From the NCBI RefSeq assembly GCF_963422225.1, contig NZ_OY728607.1, forward strand, positions 1,227,001-1,291,000: a stretch of 64,000 nucleotides of DNA. Direction: 5' to 3'. The translations under genes and the position numbers were made by a program. The notes beneath the pieces are model-generated. The model saw only the letters and a program-made list of their open reading frames with translations. It was not told where the DNA came from and ran no database searches. Below, piece by piece: positions 27,401 to 36,139 of the stretch (the stretch's first letter is position 1; each line of letters opens with the position of its first letter). Source of the DNA: Candidatus Trichorickettsia mobilis. GTDB lineage: Bacteria; Pseudomonadota; Alphaproteobacteria; Rickettsiales; Rickettsiaceae.

Positions 27401-27816
27401 CTGAGCTCAAGGCCTTAATAGCAGAACAAACTAAGTGCCAGGCTATTTTTGATGAGAAAGCTAAAGAACTCAAAAATTCTATGGGCTCACCAGATACAAC
27501 ATTAGAGAATAAGTTAAAAAATGATCTAGCAAGGCAGCAAGATCAAAAAACTCCACCATTGGATCAGGTGTTGAGCACAGAGAAACAAGCTACCTTAGAA
27601 AAGCAGCAGCAAACTGTTAATAAAACTGTCGAAAAAGAGAAGTTACAGGATAATGTTTCACAGAAATTGCAAGAAACAGCTTCTAAAATCGGTGATTTAA
27701 AATCACAACAACCAACAAAACAGGAAGATAAATCAAAAGATCAATCTACTACAGTTATCAATAAAAAAGCACCACAACAGGTAGGTGGTCGTGGTGGTAA
27801 TTCAAATGCAATATAA
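24460..27816 (+). CDS. Giant pentapeptide-repeat protein with glycine-rich hydrophobic region
   Basis: The function of this 1118-residue protein is unknown. Pentapeptide A(D/N)LXX repeats fold into right-handed beta-helices. Architecture: module 1 (about 25-145) with a helical lead (YVQAQQQALKENSNITLNDY) and a short pentapeptide run; a charged tandem duplication (about 185-290; AAYKNLGVT and EAYSKLGVT mark the two halves); module 2 (about 333-735), again with a helical lead (YLDRIKTETKLSLNDF) and a long run; a Gly/Ala-rich region that could insert in membranes (about 803-950); and a charged helical tail ending GGRGGNSNAI. There is no signal peptide. It heads a three-gene operon next to IS copies. 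A secreted effector or toxin is a fair guess, not proven. Confidence 0.8.
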   Translation: MAKSDESLKLDLNVKIKAYEPTLDEIKNYVQAQQQALKENSNITLNDYLKENSAHKGSNTVVVADLSGMEFDREYKNGTAVSSLLDLKGVDFSGSIIKNTSFTNCDLTDAVFCDTDLTNANFKGNNTIKNIDFRGADLATCQFDNMMTGDQVAGIKFSTTSALGRQYADIKGDIFRTIERQELVKEKEQAVNAAYKNLGVTEKLYVTIGVDKGNKKYDDLVTELDQAKAGGFPNKDYTESLNKKKQEVKEAYSKLGVTRFTTNAEDQKHYDTLSAELKEMRAKPPEKDYIMHKSFQNVFSSQSDTFDPAYTRGSSKAERDQPKGYVELSRENVVTYLDRIKTETKLSLNDFAKEIKKEELAKEGKKLDPNTKYIADCSAKGNTDSTNSLRKVDLSGLDFTNAKIDGVSFAGSDLRGCNFTGADISRSSFEGADLGLKRIEIDGSTRTQGVIFDNTTARDANFFNTNFNAASIKDSDFKRAYMPRSDGSFAQIESTNFDYANIKNGKWDQTTIKEATFNFANMEGISLAGADMRKVQAQHAILNGAILTNCNAIESDFTKAHMNNVTATKANLQDTILKGIEAKGINLSDAELNEFTKLDGANLEGAILKRINAERVSFVGANMDKVDAEFAKLSGADLEGVKARFAKLDGAILDEVKASGVDLTGAKLNNIKARSADFTKAVMEGVEAKKADFTKTDFTEADLQNANLKEAILKEVNLAKAKVNTNTNLAGADIKGAVGKLQDYGSDGKNKGEKSIEEQKVQSEKIEAAKNMPWYKKAAGTVLDWCGKGLNKAKELAGQAKDAIGGFISKYGKVVGAVVGVGIAITVAAGIVATGGLGLAAAAAVYGGCALAGAAIGAVGAHYGIKHAGVGAVVGGLFAASVTGSPTAIIAGAGLGEVANKVLKKTTGVEMGAGTALGVTLALATGGLAIGPILAGSLVGVSTDVIVEKATGKSLAEWGKDGYKGLTELCEKGAEKYGSSPELKALIAEQTKCQAIFDEKAKELKNSMGSPDTTLENKLKNDLARQQDQKTPPLDQVLSTEKQATLEKQQQTVNKTVEKEKLQDNVSQKLQETASKIGDLKSQQPTKQEDKSKDQSTTVINKKAPQQVGGRGGNSNAI

Positions 27817-27869
27817 ACAAGAAAAGTGATTTATTTAGAGACATTTATAAAAAGTAGTACATAAGTAAT

Positions 27870-29807
27870 ATGAGTAAAATAGAAGATCAACATATAGAAC
27901 CAATAAAACAAACCACTGAACTTAACAAAGAAGAAGCGCAGTTATCGGTTAAGGAAGAGACAGTAGTTCAAGTTAAAGACAAAGAAGTTGAATCTGGACT
28001 ACAGACAAAACTAGAGCAAGAACAGCAAATTCAACCGCAAAAAACTGCTCAGGACAGTGTTGGCTTTGAAGATAAAGAATTTGACACTATTACTAAAGAA
28101 ATTCGTGACCAAGTTATTTCCAAACAACTTGGGTTACTACAAAACGCTTTAAGCGATCAAGCTGAAAACGAAGAACAAAAAGCTCAAATCAAAAAACTTA
28201 GTCAATTAGAATTAAATCAGTTTTTACAAGACGAAAAGAATAAAGATTCAATCAATAAGGCTCTTGCTGATCCAAAGCTTAATGCGGCATTGAATAATGC
28301 TGAGGTAGAGGGTTATGGTCAATTTCACAATAAATTTAAAGATAAATTTGAGGATTTACAATGGGAGCCTGGATCAAACGAATCCACTCGGTCTAAGGAA
28401 GTAAAAAATAAAGACGGTCAGTCATTATGTACTTTAACTGAAACTATGGTTAAGGAACCAACCACAGTAACGTTGGCTGATGGTTCAACAAAGGAAGTGT
28501 CTGGTTACCGTAAAGTTGATTTTCCAAAAGAGCTAACGGGCGAAGGCCCACTACATCTATCGATGGCCGTCAAGGGTGCAGACGGTAAAAATATTGCTGA
28601 AGATAAAGCTGTTTATTTTAGTGCACATTATGATAAACAAGGCAAACTTACTGAAGTTAGTACACCAGTACCGGTAAAATTTATGGGAAAAGGTGATGAT
28701 GCTATAGGTTATATAGAACGGGACGGCAATGTTTATACTTTACCAGTAACTCAAGGTAAGTATAAGGAAATGATGAAAGAAGTGGCTAAAAATCAAGGTA
28801 TGGGGATGGATTTATCTCAAAGTCTTGATGTTCCTGCCAAAACTAATGAACTTGCTGAAAAATTAGGTGCTGATACAGTATCACAAGTTAAACCTAAAGA
28901 AGATTTGGCAATTGAAGCTACTAATCAAAAATTATCTTTAGAAAATCAATCACTTGCTAACACTTTAGGCCTTGAAGCAGTGTTACAGGAGAAAAGTGAT
29001 AAAGAAATCAAGAATCCAGAACTAGAACAAGGCAAAGAGAGTAAAAATCTAGAACTTACTGCTGAAGAAAAATTAAAAGAAAAAGCTGCTCTTGCACAAA
29101 AATTAGGTATGGACAAGGTACTACAAGTTGAATCTACAGATTTAACAGTAGAAGCTAAGCAAAAATTGGACTTAGATGGTAAAAAACAAGAATCAGCTTT
29201 AGAAGGGCAAGAAAAAGACAAAGAAAAAGCTAATCAAGATAAACTCAAAGTAGATGATCCAACAAAAGAAGAAAAAGCCGGATTCCAAGGATTACAAAGT
29301 AAAAAAGAAGCTATAGAATCATTAAGCAAAACTGATGTTAATAATGAGGTGGTGCAAGCAACTACAAAATCTGAAATTAAGTCAATAGATTCTAAAGATA
29401 AAGAGCCTAAAAAAGAAGAGCCGGTAGTAGAGTCACAACAAAATGTTGAGAAAAAGTTAGAAGAAGTTGATCAAAGAAAACAGCAAGAGAAAAAAGAAAT
29501 TGAGAAAAGCAAAGAAGGCGTAGTAGTAAATAATCCTGGGAAACAAACTGATAACATAGACACAGCAAAGCAATTGGATGAGACGCAAAAACGATTAATG
29601 ATAGATAAACACTCTCATCAGACCAAAGCACAGATTGATCTCGAAATGTCAAAGGATGCTAAAGCAATTGCAACTGTAGCTAAAACAAATTTAGAAGCTC
29701 AACAACAAGGACCAATCAAAGAATCAATTGGATCAATAAAACCAAGTCAAACACCTAATATAGAGCAAGGATCTCAAAGTAAAGGTAAAGATGCCCTTTC
29801 AAAATAA
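27870..29807 (+). CDS. Charged Glu/Lys/Gln-rich protein, second gene of the pentapeptide operon
   Basis: This 645-residue protein is hydrophilic and has no recognised family. An N-terminal charged linker is followed by a more ordered part (about 65-320, with LGLLQNALSDQAENEEQKAQ and a strand-rich segment around ADGSTKEVSGYRKVDFPKEL). Three imperfect repeats follow: LAEKLGADTVSQV, LANTLGLEAVLQE and LAQKLGMDKVLQV, at about residues 331, 368 and 411. The rest is a low-complexity coiled-coil-like tail. No signal peptide or membrane helix. The start is ATG at 27870, 53 bases after the upstream stop. The next gene overlaps it by 17 bases. Confidence 0.75.
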   Translation: MSKIEDQHIEPIKQTTELNKEEAQLSVKEETVVQVKDKEVESGLQTKLEQEQQIQPQKTAQDSVGFEDKEFDTITKEIRDQVISKQLGLLQNALSDQAENEEQKAQIKKLSQLELNQFLQDEKNKDSINKALADPKLNAALNNAEVEGYGQFHNKFKDKFEDLQWEPGSNESTRSKEVKNKDGQSLCTLTETMVKEPTTVTLADGSTKEVSGYRKVDFPKELTGEGPLHLSMAVKGADGKNIAEDKAVYFSAHYDKQGKLTEVSTPVPVKFMGKGDDAIGYIERDGNVYTLPVTQGKYKEMMKEVAKNQGMGMDLSQSLDVPAKTNELAEKLGADTVSQVKPKEDLAIEATNQKLSLENQSLANTLGLEAVLQEKSDKEIKNPELEQGKESKNLELTAEEKLKEKAALAQKLGMDKVLQVESTDLTVEAKQKLDLDGKKQESALEGQEKDKEKANQDKLKVDDPTKEEKAGFQGLQSKKEAIESLSKTDVNNEVVQATTKSEIKSIDSKDKEPKKEEPVVESQQNVEKKLEEVDQRKQQEKKEIEKSKEGVVVNNPGKQTDNIDTAKQLDETQKRLMIDKHSHQTKAQIDLEMSKDAKAIATVAKTNLEAQQQGPIKESIGSIKPSQTPNIEQGSQSKGKDALSK

Positions 29808-30900
29808 AAATACGCAGAAGAAGCCAAATGATGATCAAGCTTTCGTCATCAATGAAATTAACAAGATTAAAGCAGAAATTAGTAGCTTAAGATTAGCTGA
29901 TTTTGACAGATTGCATAACATTATTACCAATCTATTGGCCATGCCTAATATTCCACCGGCATTGCGTAATATCGTTAGTGATCTTAGCTTTAAAATTGCC
30001 GCACAAGAACAGCAAATAAAAGATACCGCCATCAACCAATCTGGATCAACAGAGATGCAAAGGGATGCTAATGCGGATTTAAATAAGCATTTCGATGAGG
30101 CATTCGTTCACGAGACGCAAGAACAAAAGATACAATCTTTAAAAAAAGAATATAATTCATATAGCACAAACATGCTACAAGAATTGGAACATGATAATAA
30201 GCTTTTAGAAAAAGCATTGTCAGGTAAAGAGCTAAGTAAAAGTGAACAAGCAAAATTGACTGGTCAACATGATAATGCTGACGAAAAAGTAAAAGCTGAA
30301 GAGAAATTAGCAACAAAGGCTAAAAAATGGGCGCAAATATATGAATTAGAGGAAAAGCTTACTAATTCTCTTAAATATAAACAAGAAAAAATAACACAGT
30401 TTGATAAAATGCTAGCAACTACCGACTTGCCGCATGAAAAACGAAAAGAGCTAATAGGATTAAAAGTTAAACATCAACAAAAAATTGATAAACATAGCAA
30501 AACCTTGAATGCTATAAAGACAAAATGCGCTAAAAGAGATAAGGAGTTAGAATTATTAGCTGATCCAAAGTTAGATAAAAATATAGCGCATCATCTCGTA
30601 AAAAAACATCACCATATTCATGGTAAACGATATGAGCAAGAGGAGTCGACCAATCCCGATCATCGTGGATTAAAAACGCTAAAACGTTTAGTAAAAGAAA
30701 TAGGTGTTCCTGATAATTTAAGCAAAGACCAGCAATCTGAAGAATCACATGCATCAAAATTAAAATCAAAAGCACAAAATATAACTAAAACTGTAAAGCA
30801 CATGCATTCTCTTAAGTTAGAGGATAATGAGCGTGTGTCACAACCAAGTCATACCCCTAAAATTTCTAAACCTATTACAAAAGGTCGTCATAATATTTAA
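29791..30900 (+). CDS. Helical coiled-coil protein, third gene of the pentapeptide operon
   Basis: The 369-residue product is almost entirely charged helix (EINKIKAEISSLRLADFDRL; later long Lys/Glu stretches), with a His-rich patch (HHLVKKHHHIHG, near residue 267) and a basic tail ending TKGRHNI. It has no signal peptide or membrane segment and no family I recognise. The ATG lies inside the last codons of the preceding gene, implying coupled translation and stoichiometric partners. It ends 12 bases before the next IS5 copy. A scaffold, chaperone or co-secreted partner of the pentapeptide protein is possible. Confidence 0.72.
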   Translation: MPFQNKNTQKKPNDDQAFVINEINKIKAEISSLRLADFDRLHNIITNLLAMPNIPPALRNIVSDLSFKIAAQEQQIKDTAINQSGSTEMQRDANADLNKHFDEAFVHETQEQKIQSLKKEYNSYSTNMLQELEHDNKLLEKALSGKELSKSEQAKLTGQHDNADEKVKAEEKLATKAKKWAQIYELEEKLTNSLKYKQEKITQFDKMLATTDLPHEKRKELIGLKVKHQQKIDKHSKTLNAIKTKCAKRDKELELLADPKLDKNIAHHLVKKHHHIHGKRYEQEESTNPDHRGLKTLKRLVKEIGVPDNLSKDQQSEESHASKLKSKAQNITKTVKHMHSLKLEDNERVSQPSHTPKISKPITKGRHNI

Positions 30901-31021
30901 TGCAAAAGAGAATAGACCTCTTTCGAAACTCATTTACCAAGATCCCAATTATATAAACCAGCAATTAAATTGAACCTAAGACCAAATCTTTTGCGTCTAT
31001 TTCGATATTTATCAGCAATTA

Positions 31022-32467
31022 GGGAGTGTTCGGTGAACTGTGTCATTTTAAAAATCATCTCCTAAATTTTAGTCTGTCTGGGAAATAAATATCCAGCTGA
31101 GAAATTGCCAAAGCCCAATTTGGTACCGGCATATTCCATTTAGCTGTAATTTGTTTTATAGCGCAAAACATCAATTTAAACAAGGCGTTTTCTGATGTGA
31201 ATGAGCCTTTAGTTTTGGTATATTTTCTGACTTGACGATGAAAACCCTCTATAGGGTTGGTAGTATAAATCAGCCTCCTTACCTCGTTCGAGTACTTAAA
31301 ATAAGTGGTTAAATTATCCCAATTTTGTTGCCAGGATTTTATAACCATTGGATATTTTTTACCCCATTTTTCGTCAAGTTGTAATAGATTATACTCAGCA
31401 GAATCCTTACTTGCTGCCTGATAGACAGTTTTTAAATCTACCATGAATTCTTTTTGGTTCTTACTGGCAACATTTTTTAATGAATTACGAATTTGGTGTA
31501 CTATGCAAAGCTGTACTTCAGTTCTAGGAAATGCCGTACTGATCGCTTCCGGAAAACCTTTGAGACCATCTATGCAGGCAATCAATATATCTTCAATTCC
31601 TCGTGCTTTTAAATCATTTAATACTGAAAGCCAGAAATGCGCTCCTTCTGATTCAGCGGGATAAAATCCCAGTATCTCTTTATATCCTGAACTGTTGATG
31701 CCCATAATATTATAGAGTACTTTAGTGATGACTTTATTATCCTGCTTTACTTTAAAAAACATTGCATCTAAAAACATCACTGCATATACCGATTCAAGCG
31801 GTCTTGCTCGCCATTCATTTAGCATTGGCACTAGTTTATCAGTTACACTAGAGATAGTAGCTGCCGATACTTCTACCCCATAAATTTCTTGTAAGTGATT
31901 AGCTATCCCATCATAGGATGTCCCAAGACCGTAAAGGGCTAGTATTTTATTATCAAGTTCCTCATTTAATATTGTTTGGCGTTTTTTAATTAATTGTGGT
32001 TCAAAACTACCGTTGCGATCTCTGGGTACTTCAAGTTCAAAGGCACCACTACCGGTTCTCATAGTTTTAGTAGCAACGCCATTTCTGCGGTTGCCGCCTT
32101 GCTCAAGCGTCTCTTCTTCTAAATGAGAATCCATCTCACCTTGCAAAGCTATTTGTGTTAAGTCTTTAACTAAATTTGTTAACAGCCCACCTTTACCAAG
32201 TAATGGTTTGCCTTGATAGAGACCCCTAACAATCTCGGCTAACGCCTCATTTTGTGTCGAAGGTAAATTTGTTACTTGCTGCGCTAAACTAACTTCAGTT
32301 AAATTATTACTGTTTATATTCTTCTTCATGTCAAACTCTCTGCTTTCTGTACAGTTTATAAAGATAAATTACTTATTAATTTATCTTTATCCTGAATCGG
32401 TTGCAAAGATAATTTTTTATCATTAAAAAATTATCTTTCTAGGTTTGACACAGTTTGTTGAACGTCC
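31022..32467 (-). mobile_element. IS256-type (mutator) insertion sequence
   Basis: The ends are GGGAGTGTTCGGTGAACTGT and, inverted, GGACGTTCAACAAACTGTG; both converge on AACTGTGTCA. The target sequence CAGCAATTA (9-10 bp) is repeated on both sides, the size expected for IS256. A non-coding stretch at 32341-32455 inside its right end contains two AT-rich hairpins. Confidence 0.82.
31055..32329 (-). CDS. IS256-family (mutator-type) transposase
   Basis: The 424-residue product starts at ATG 32329. It carries FELEVPRDRNGSFEPQLIKK (near residue 93), VMFLDAMFFKVKQ with the first catalytic Asp (near 184), ILIACIDGLKGFPEAISTAF with the second (near 249), LCIVHQIRNSLK, and TTNPIEGFHRQVRKYTK containing the catalytic Glu (near 362). 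All hallmarks of the mutator family are present and the gene is full length, so the element may be active. Confidence 0.93.
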   Translation of the reverse strand: MKKNINSNNLTEVSLAQQVTNLPSTQNEALAEIVRGLYQGKPLLGKGGLLTNLVKDLTQIALQGEMDSHLEEETLEQGGNRRNGVATKTMRTGSGAFELEVPRDRNGSFEPQLIKKRQTILNEELDNKILALYGLGTSYDGIANHLQEIYGVEVSAATISSVTDKLVPMLNEWRARPLESVYAVMFLDAMFFKVKQDNKVITKVLYNIMGINSSGYKEILGFYPAESEGAHFWLSVLNDLKARGIEDILIACIDGLKGFPEAISTAFPRTEVQLCIVHQIRNSLKNVASKNQKEFMVDLKTVYQAASKDSAEYNLLQLDEKWGKKYPMVIKSWQQNWDNLTTYFKYSNEVRRLIYTTNPIEGFHRQVRKYTKTKGSFTSENALFKLMFCAIKQITAKWNMPVPNWALAISQLDIYFPDRLKFRR

Positions 32468-33294
32468 TCAGCAATTATTTTAAAACGCTTTAACATACCT
32501 ATAACATTTTCATTTAATACTCTGTCACTTGCTAAACTTCTATTATTTTTCTTATCTTCTTTGGTTAAAGCATTCTTTTTACTCTTTTTCTTTGGTAGCT
32601 CAGAATTTGTATGAATCTTCTGTAAGCCTTGATAACCAGTATCAGTAATCACTTTAACCTCAGGCAGTATATGGGTTCTTGATTCTTTAAATAATTTAAA
32701 ATCATGACGCTTACCATTGGAAAAAGAAGTGCATATGACTCGTTTGCTTTTCTTATCTACTACTATTTGAGTCTTTAACGTATGTCTTTTCTTTTTACCT
32801 GAGTAATAGTATTTCTGTTTTTTTGGGGTCGCTCTATAGGGCTTTCTGTAGCATCTATTAAAACTAATTCATACTCCATACCGCTTTTAACTAGAGCCTT
32901 CTTACCTGGAAGAGCAAAATCCGGATGTTTTATTAGAGTGTCTTCAACAAAACGAATTGTTTTAAATGCACTGCTTTCGCTAACCCCATAATTCTTAGCT
33001 ATATGAAAATAGGTACGGTATTCCCTTAAATATTCAAGTGTCATTAATAGGCTGTCTTCCATACTAAGACTAGCTCTTCTGCCACCTTGGTACCTCCTAT
33101 TTATTTGTTTCTCTGTCTTTAAAATCCCTACCATCTTTTCGAATGTACTATTTCTTACCCCAGTTAATCTTCTAAAATGCTCTTCCGATAAAATGCTTAA
33201 ATTTTTATATCTCATATAGTTCTAAATTAAGTAAATTCGACTTTATAGCATATTTAGTCCAGTTTCGAAAGAGGTCTAATGTTTAACAACCATA

Positions 33295-33443
33295 GGCGTC
33301 AAGTTAAGGAAATAAAGTAAAACCCGTTATTGCGAGGAGCTTTAGAGCATGTCTTCAAACAAGTAGCTACAACTGGATTGCTTCACTAATGGTTTCAGCT
33401 CACTCAGACTGGTTATATTACTTTATTTCCTTAACTTGATGCC
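33295..33443. repeat. Palindromic repeat between two ISs
   Basis: The outer arms GGCGTCAAGTTAAGGAAATA (33295) and, inverted, GGCATCAAGTTAAGGAAATA form a near-perfect terminal inverted repeat. The inside has TTATTGCGAG and CTGGATTGCTTC, tying it to the GTCATTGCGA family. It lies between the IS5 copy B end and the IS630-type element. Confidence 0.7.
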
Positions 33444-33446
33444 TAA

Positions 33447-34579
33447 TACCGATTGCAATAATTAACACGGTGTATTTATCCAGTCTCTATACATAATTGA
33501 TTTTACTAAATCTACATTCTGAGCAAGTTGATTCCAAGCGTAACAAGCCATAGTGACAATATCTTCATATGCACCGTAACATTGGTTAGACAAGAAATGA
33601 TTTTTGATCCACTCCCAAACTTGTTCCATTGCATTAAGTTCTGGTGCATAAGGCGGAAGCGGTATCAAAGTGATATTGCTTGGAACAGTTAGTTTTTTGG
33701 CTGTGTGCCAACCTGCATTATCCATTAGTAAAGCTATATGTCGGTTGCTTTGAGTAGTGAGAGAAAGGTCTTCTAAGAATTTATTCATTGCCCGTGTGTT
33801 GGCATATGGTAAAATTAATGCAAAAGATTCTCCCGTATCATGGCAAGCAGCTCCGTAAATGTATGTTGAAATGAATTGCTGTTGCCGAACTTTACGGGGT
33901 CTAGTGCCGCGTTTAGCCCATATACGAGTTAAGCTACCTTGTTGCCCAACTCGAGTTTCATCCTGAGACCATATATCAACGTTACATCTATCGATATTTT
34001 TTGGTAATAATTCTGTTAACATGTCTGGGAAGTTTTTTTATATGTATTTTGAGTCTCTTGATTTGACTTTGGATGCATTGAACGAGAAGTAATCCAGCTA
34101 AAACCAAGGCGATGCATAGTATTGTAGACTGTTTTTAAAGCGCATTTAGCGCCATATTCCTCAAGCAACATGTTATGTAGCTCCTTTGCGGTTATATACC
34201 CGCCAGTTTCACTTTCACTGAGCATATTGATTTTATCAAAAAGAGCAGATTCTTGTAGAGTGTTAATCTTCCTAGGAGCGCCGCTTCTTTGTGATTCAAA
34301 TAAACCTTCAAAACCATGATTTCTAAATCTTCTGAGCCATGATTGCACGGTTTTCCAGTGCAACTTCACTATTGCAGATATGGCTTTAAAAGATTTGCCT
34401 AATTGAAGGTGATACATCGCCAATAAACGTATGCGATTCCGACCATGCGGCTCATGTTTCATCATTTTTATAAAATCATGATCATGAAAACCTAGCGGCA
34501 ATATTAACTTAGCTATTTGAGTACCTTTTATCCGTTAAAAATCCATTTTAGGCCACCGCGTTAATTATTGCAATTGGTA
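33447..34579 (-). mobile_element. IS630-family insertion sequence
   Basis: The terminal inverted repeats are TACCGATTGCAATAATTAAC at 33447 and, inverted, TACCAATTGCAATAATTAAC (34560-34579). TA lies at both tips, the obligate IS630 target duplication. The transposase is split into two overlapping frames. It sits about 50 bases upstream of the histidine kinase start codon and may have changed that gene's promoter. Confidence 0.87.
33462..34501 (-). CDS. IS630-family transposase (OrfA + OrfB by -1 frameshift)
   Basis: OrfA (34016-34501) carries the HTH domains (SAIVKLHWKTVQSWLRRFRN). OrfB (33462-34022) carries the DDE catalytic core: DIWSQDETRVGQQG, ALLMDNAGWHTAKK and YAPELNAMEQVWEWIK. An A7 run just before the OrfA stop lets the ribosome slip by -1, giving YKKNFPDMLTELLP, the usual family junction. 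All three acidic catalytic residues are visible. Likely functional. Confidence 0.87.
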
Positions 34580-34630
34580 TAAGTTTCCGCGAACACTATC
34601 ATGTAATAACTTACCTTATAATTAAATTTT

Positions 34631-36097
34631 ATGAAATATAAAATATTGTCGCATGTCGAGTCTTTTTCGTTGTTATTAGCTACTTTAGAGTCTACTGCTG
34701 ATGGTATATTGGTTGTAGACAATACCGGTAAAATTCTTGGCTATAATAAACGTTTTATAGATTTATGGCATATTCCTCCTGAAATTGAGCAACAAGAAAA
34801 TGACGAGCCGGCTTTGAACTATGTGCTTAGCCAGCTTGTAGATCCTGTATCATTCGTAGAGAAGGTAAAAGAGCTATATCAAGATCTTACACAAGAAAGT
34901 TTTGATACTTTGTTATTTAAAGATGGTAGAATATTTGAACGCTACTCTATTCCACAGCAAATAGAAGGCAAGATTGTAGGTAGAGTGTGGAGCTTTCGTG
35001 ATGTTACCGAAAAAGTTAAAGCCATAAGGCAATTAGAGCAATATAAAGAAAATCTCGAACATTTGGTTAATGAGCGCACACAAGAACTAGTGACAGCGTT
35101 AGATACTTTGAAACAAAATCAGTTGCAACTAATTCAATCTGAGAAAATGGCATCTTTAGGTCAGCTTATTACAGGAATTGCGCATGAGGTTAATACTCCG
35201 CTAGGAGCAATTATTGCTGGTATTGGAGAGATAGAAAAATATTGCAGTAGTTCTACGCAAGTTGATGTTGAGTTCCTAAACTTAGCTGAATCACAAAAAA
35301 CTATTTACCGTGACTTATGCACGCAAATTTTATCATTTAATTATGTTGGTCAGTCTACTAAAGAGCGCCGCAGTGCTGCTAAACTAATTAGTGAAAAACT
35401 GGTTGCTAATGGTCTAGATCTGTCATCTACCTTAAGCAAAGATCTAGCAAGCATGGGTTTTACTGATCAGAATATGGATGGAGTGCTGTCACTCTTGAAG
35501 AATCCAAATGGTAATTATGTTATTGAGCTTTTGAAACAGTTTGGCATAAATTACTTGCATATTAAGAATATAAAAGTAGCTGGTAGTCGAATTTCTTCAC
35601 TAGTCACTGCCCTACGCTCTTATTCTAGAGCAGATGCTGGAACGATCACCGAAACAGATATATGTAGTGATATAGATACTACCATTACTATCCTGCATAA
35701 CAAATTAAAATATGGCATTAATGTTATTACTAATTATCAGCCACTGCCTAAATTTCTATGTAGAGCTGAACAATTAATTCAAGTTTGGACGAATATATTA
35801 AATAATGCTATTTATTCGATGAAAGGTAATGGTCAAATCATTATCACCACCTCGCTACAAGAAAATAACATTATTGTCGAATTTGAGGATGATGGCCCTG
35901 GTATCTCGCCTGAACTTATCTCAAGAATTTTCGAACCATATTTTACTACTAAGCCTAGAGGCGAAGGAATCGGTATAGGACTAACGATCTGTCAGAAAAT
36001 TATTAAGACTCATAACGGCCAAATCACATTTACTAGTAGACCAGGCTCTACATGTTTTAAAATAATATTACCAGTTATAGCGTCGGTTACCACATAA
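34631..36097 (+). CDS. PAS-domain sensor histidine kinase
   Basis: This cytoplasmic two-component sensor has no transmembrane helix. The 488-residue product has a PAS domain (about 13-128, opening LLATLESTADGILVVDNTGK), a coiled coil (about 128-172), the phosphoacceptor helix MASLGQLITGIAHEVNTPLG with H185, a divergent helical insert (about 205-330), and an ATPase domain with N box (NILNNAIYSM), G1 (DDGPGIS) and G2 (GEGIGIGLTI). The cyclase-fused response regulator starts 42 bases downstream and is the obvious partner. Its final codons (VIASVTT-stop) come from a palindromic repeat. The IS630 element just upstream leaves little room for a native promoter. Confidence 0.9.
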   Translation: MKYKILSHVESFSLLLATLESTADGILVVDNTGKILGYNKRFIDLWHIPPEIEQQENDEPALNYVLSQLVDPVSFVEKVKELYQDLTQESFDTLLFKDGRIFERYSIPQQIEGKIVGRVWSFRDVTEKVKAIRQLEQYKENLEHLVNERTQELVTALDTLKQNQLQLIQSEKMASLGQLITGIAHEVNTPLGAIIAGIGEIEKYCSSSTQVDVEFLNLAESQKTIYRDLCTQILSFNYVGQSTKERRSAAKLISEKLVANGLDLSSTLSKDLASMGFTDQNMDGVLSLLKNPNGNYVIELLKQFGINYLHIKNIKVAGSRISSLVTALRSYSRADAGTITETDICSDIDTTITILHNKLKYGINVITNYQPLPKFLCRAEQLIQVWTNILNNAIYSMKGNGQIIITTSLQENNIIVEFEDDGPGISPELISRIFEPYFTTKPRGEGIGIGLTICQKIIKTHNGQITFTSRPGSTCFKIILPVIASVTT

Positions 36098-36112
36098 CTG
36101 ACTCTAGCTATA
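36074..36112. repeat. Short palindromic element forming the end of the kinase gene
   Basis: TATAGCGTCGGT (left) and AACTGACTCTAGCTATA (right) match the two tips of the longer hairpin at 37452-37580. This copy looks like an internally deleted version. The kinase TAA (36095-36097) lies inside it. Confidence 0.65.
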
Positions 36113-36139
36113 CACAACCAGACGAAACAGGATTTTGCA

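Larger units (their letters stand above)
30930..33215 (-). pseudogene. IS5-family transposase, copy B, disrupted
   Basis: Frame 1 (32775-33215) is identical in sequence to copy A. Frame 2 runs from the slippery site to about 32468 and then reads into foreign DNA; the last 27 codons (KYRNRRKRFGLRFNLIAGLY onward) are stranded at 30930-31021. The inserted element is flanked by a duplicated TCAGCAATTA. Inactive. Confidence 0.85.
30913..33278 (-). mobile_element. IS5-family insertion sequence, copy B, interrupted by an IS256-type element
   Basis: Both TAGACCTCTTTCGAAACT ends are intact (30913 and 33261-33278), and the orientation is opposite to copy A. The transposase frame 2 is split by the 1.45-kb IS256-type element at 31022-32467. 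With copy A it brackets the pentapeptide operon in inverted orientation. Confidence 0.88.

Noticed and set aside
24460..30900. Reading the three-gene operon as a classic contact-dependent toxin/immunity system
   Set aside because: There is no TpsB partner, no two-partner secretion signal, no toxin domain at the C-terminus and no small immunity gene.
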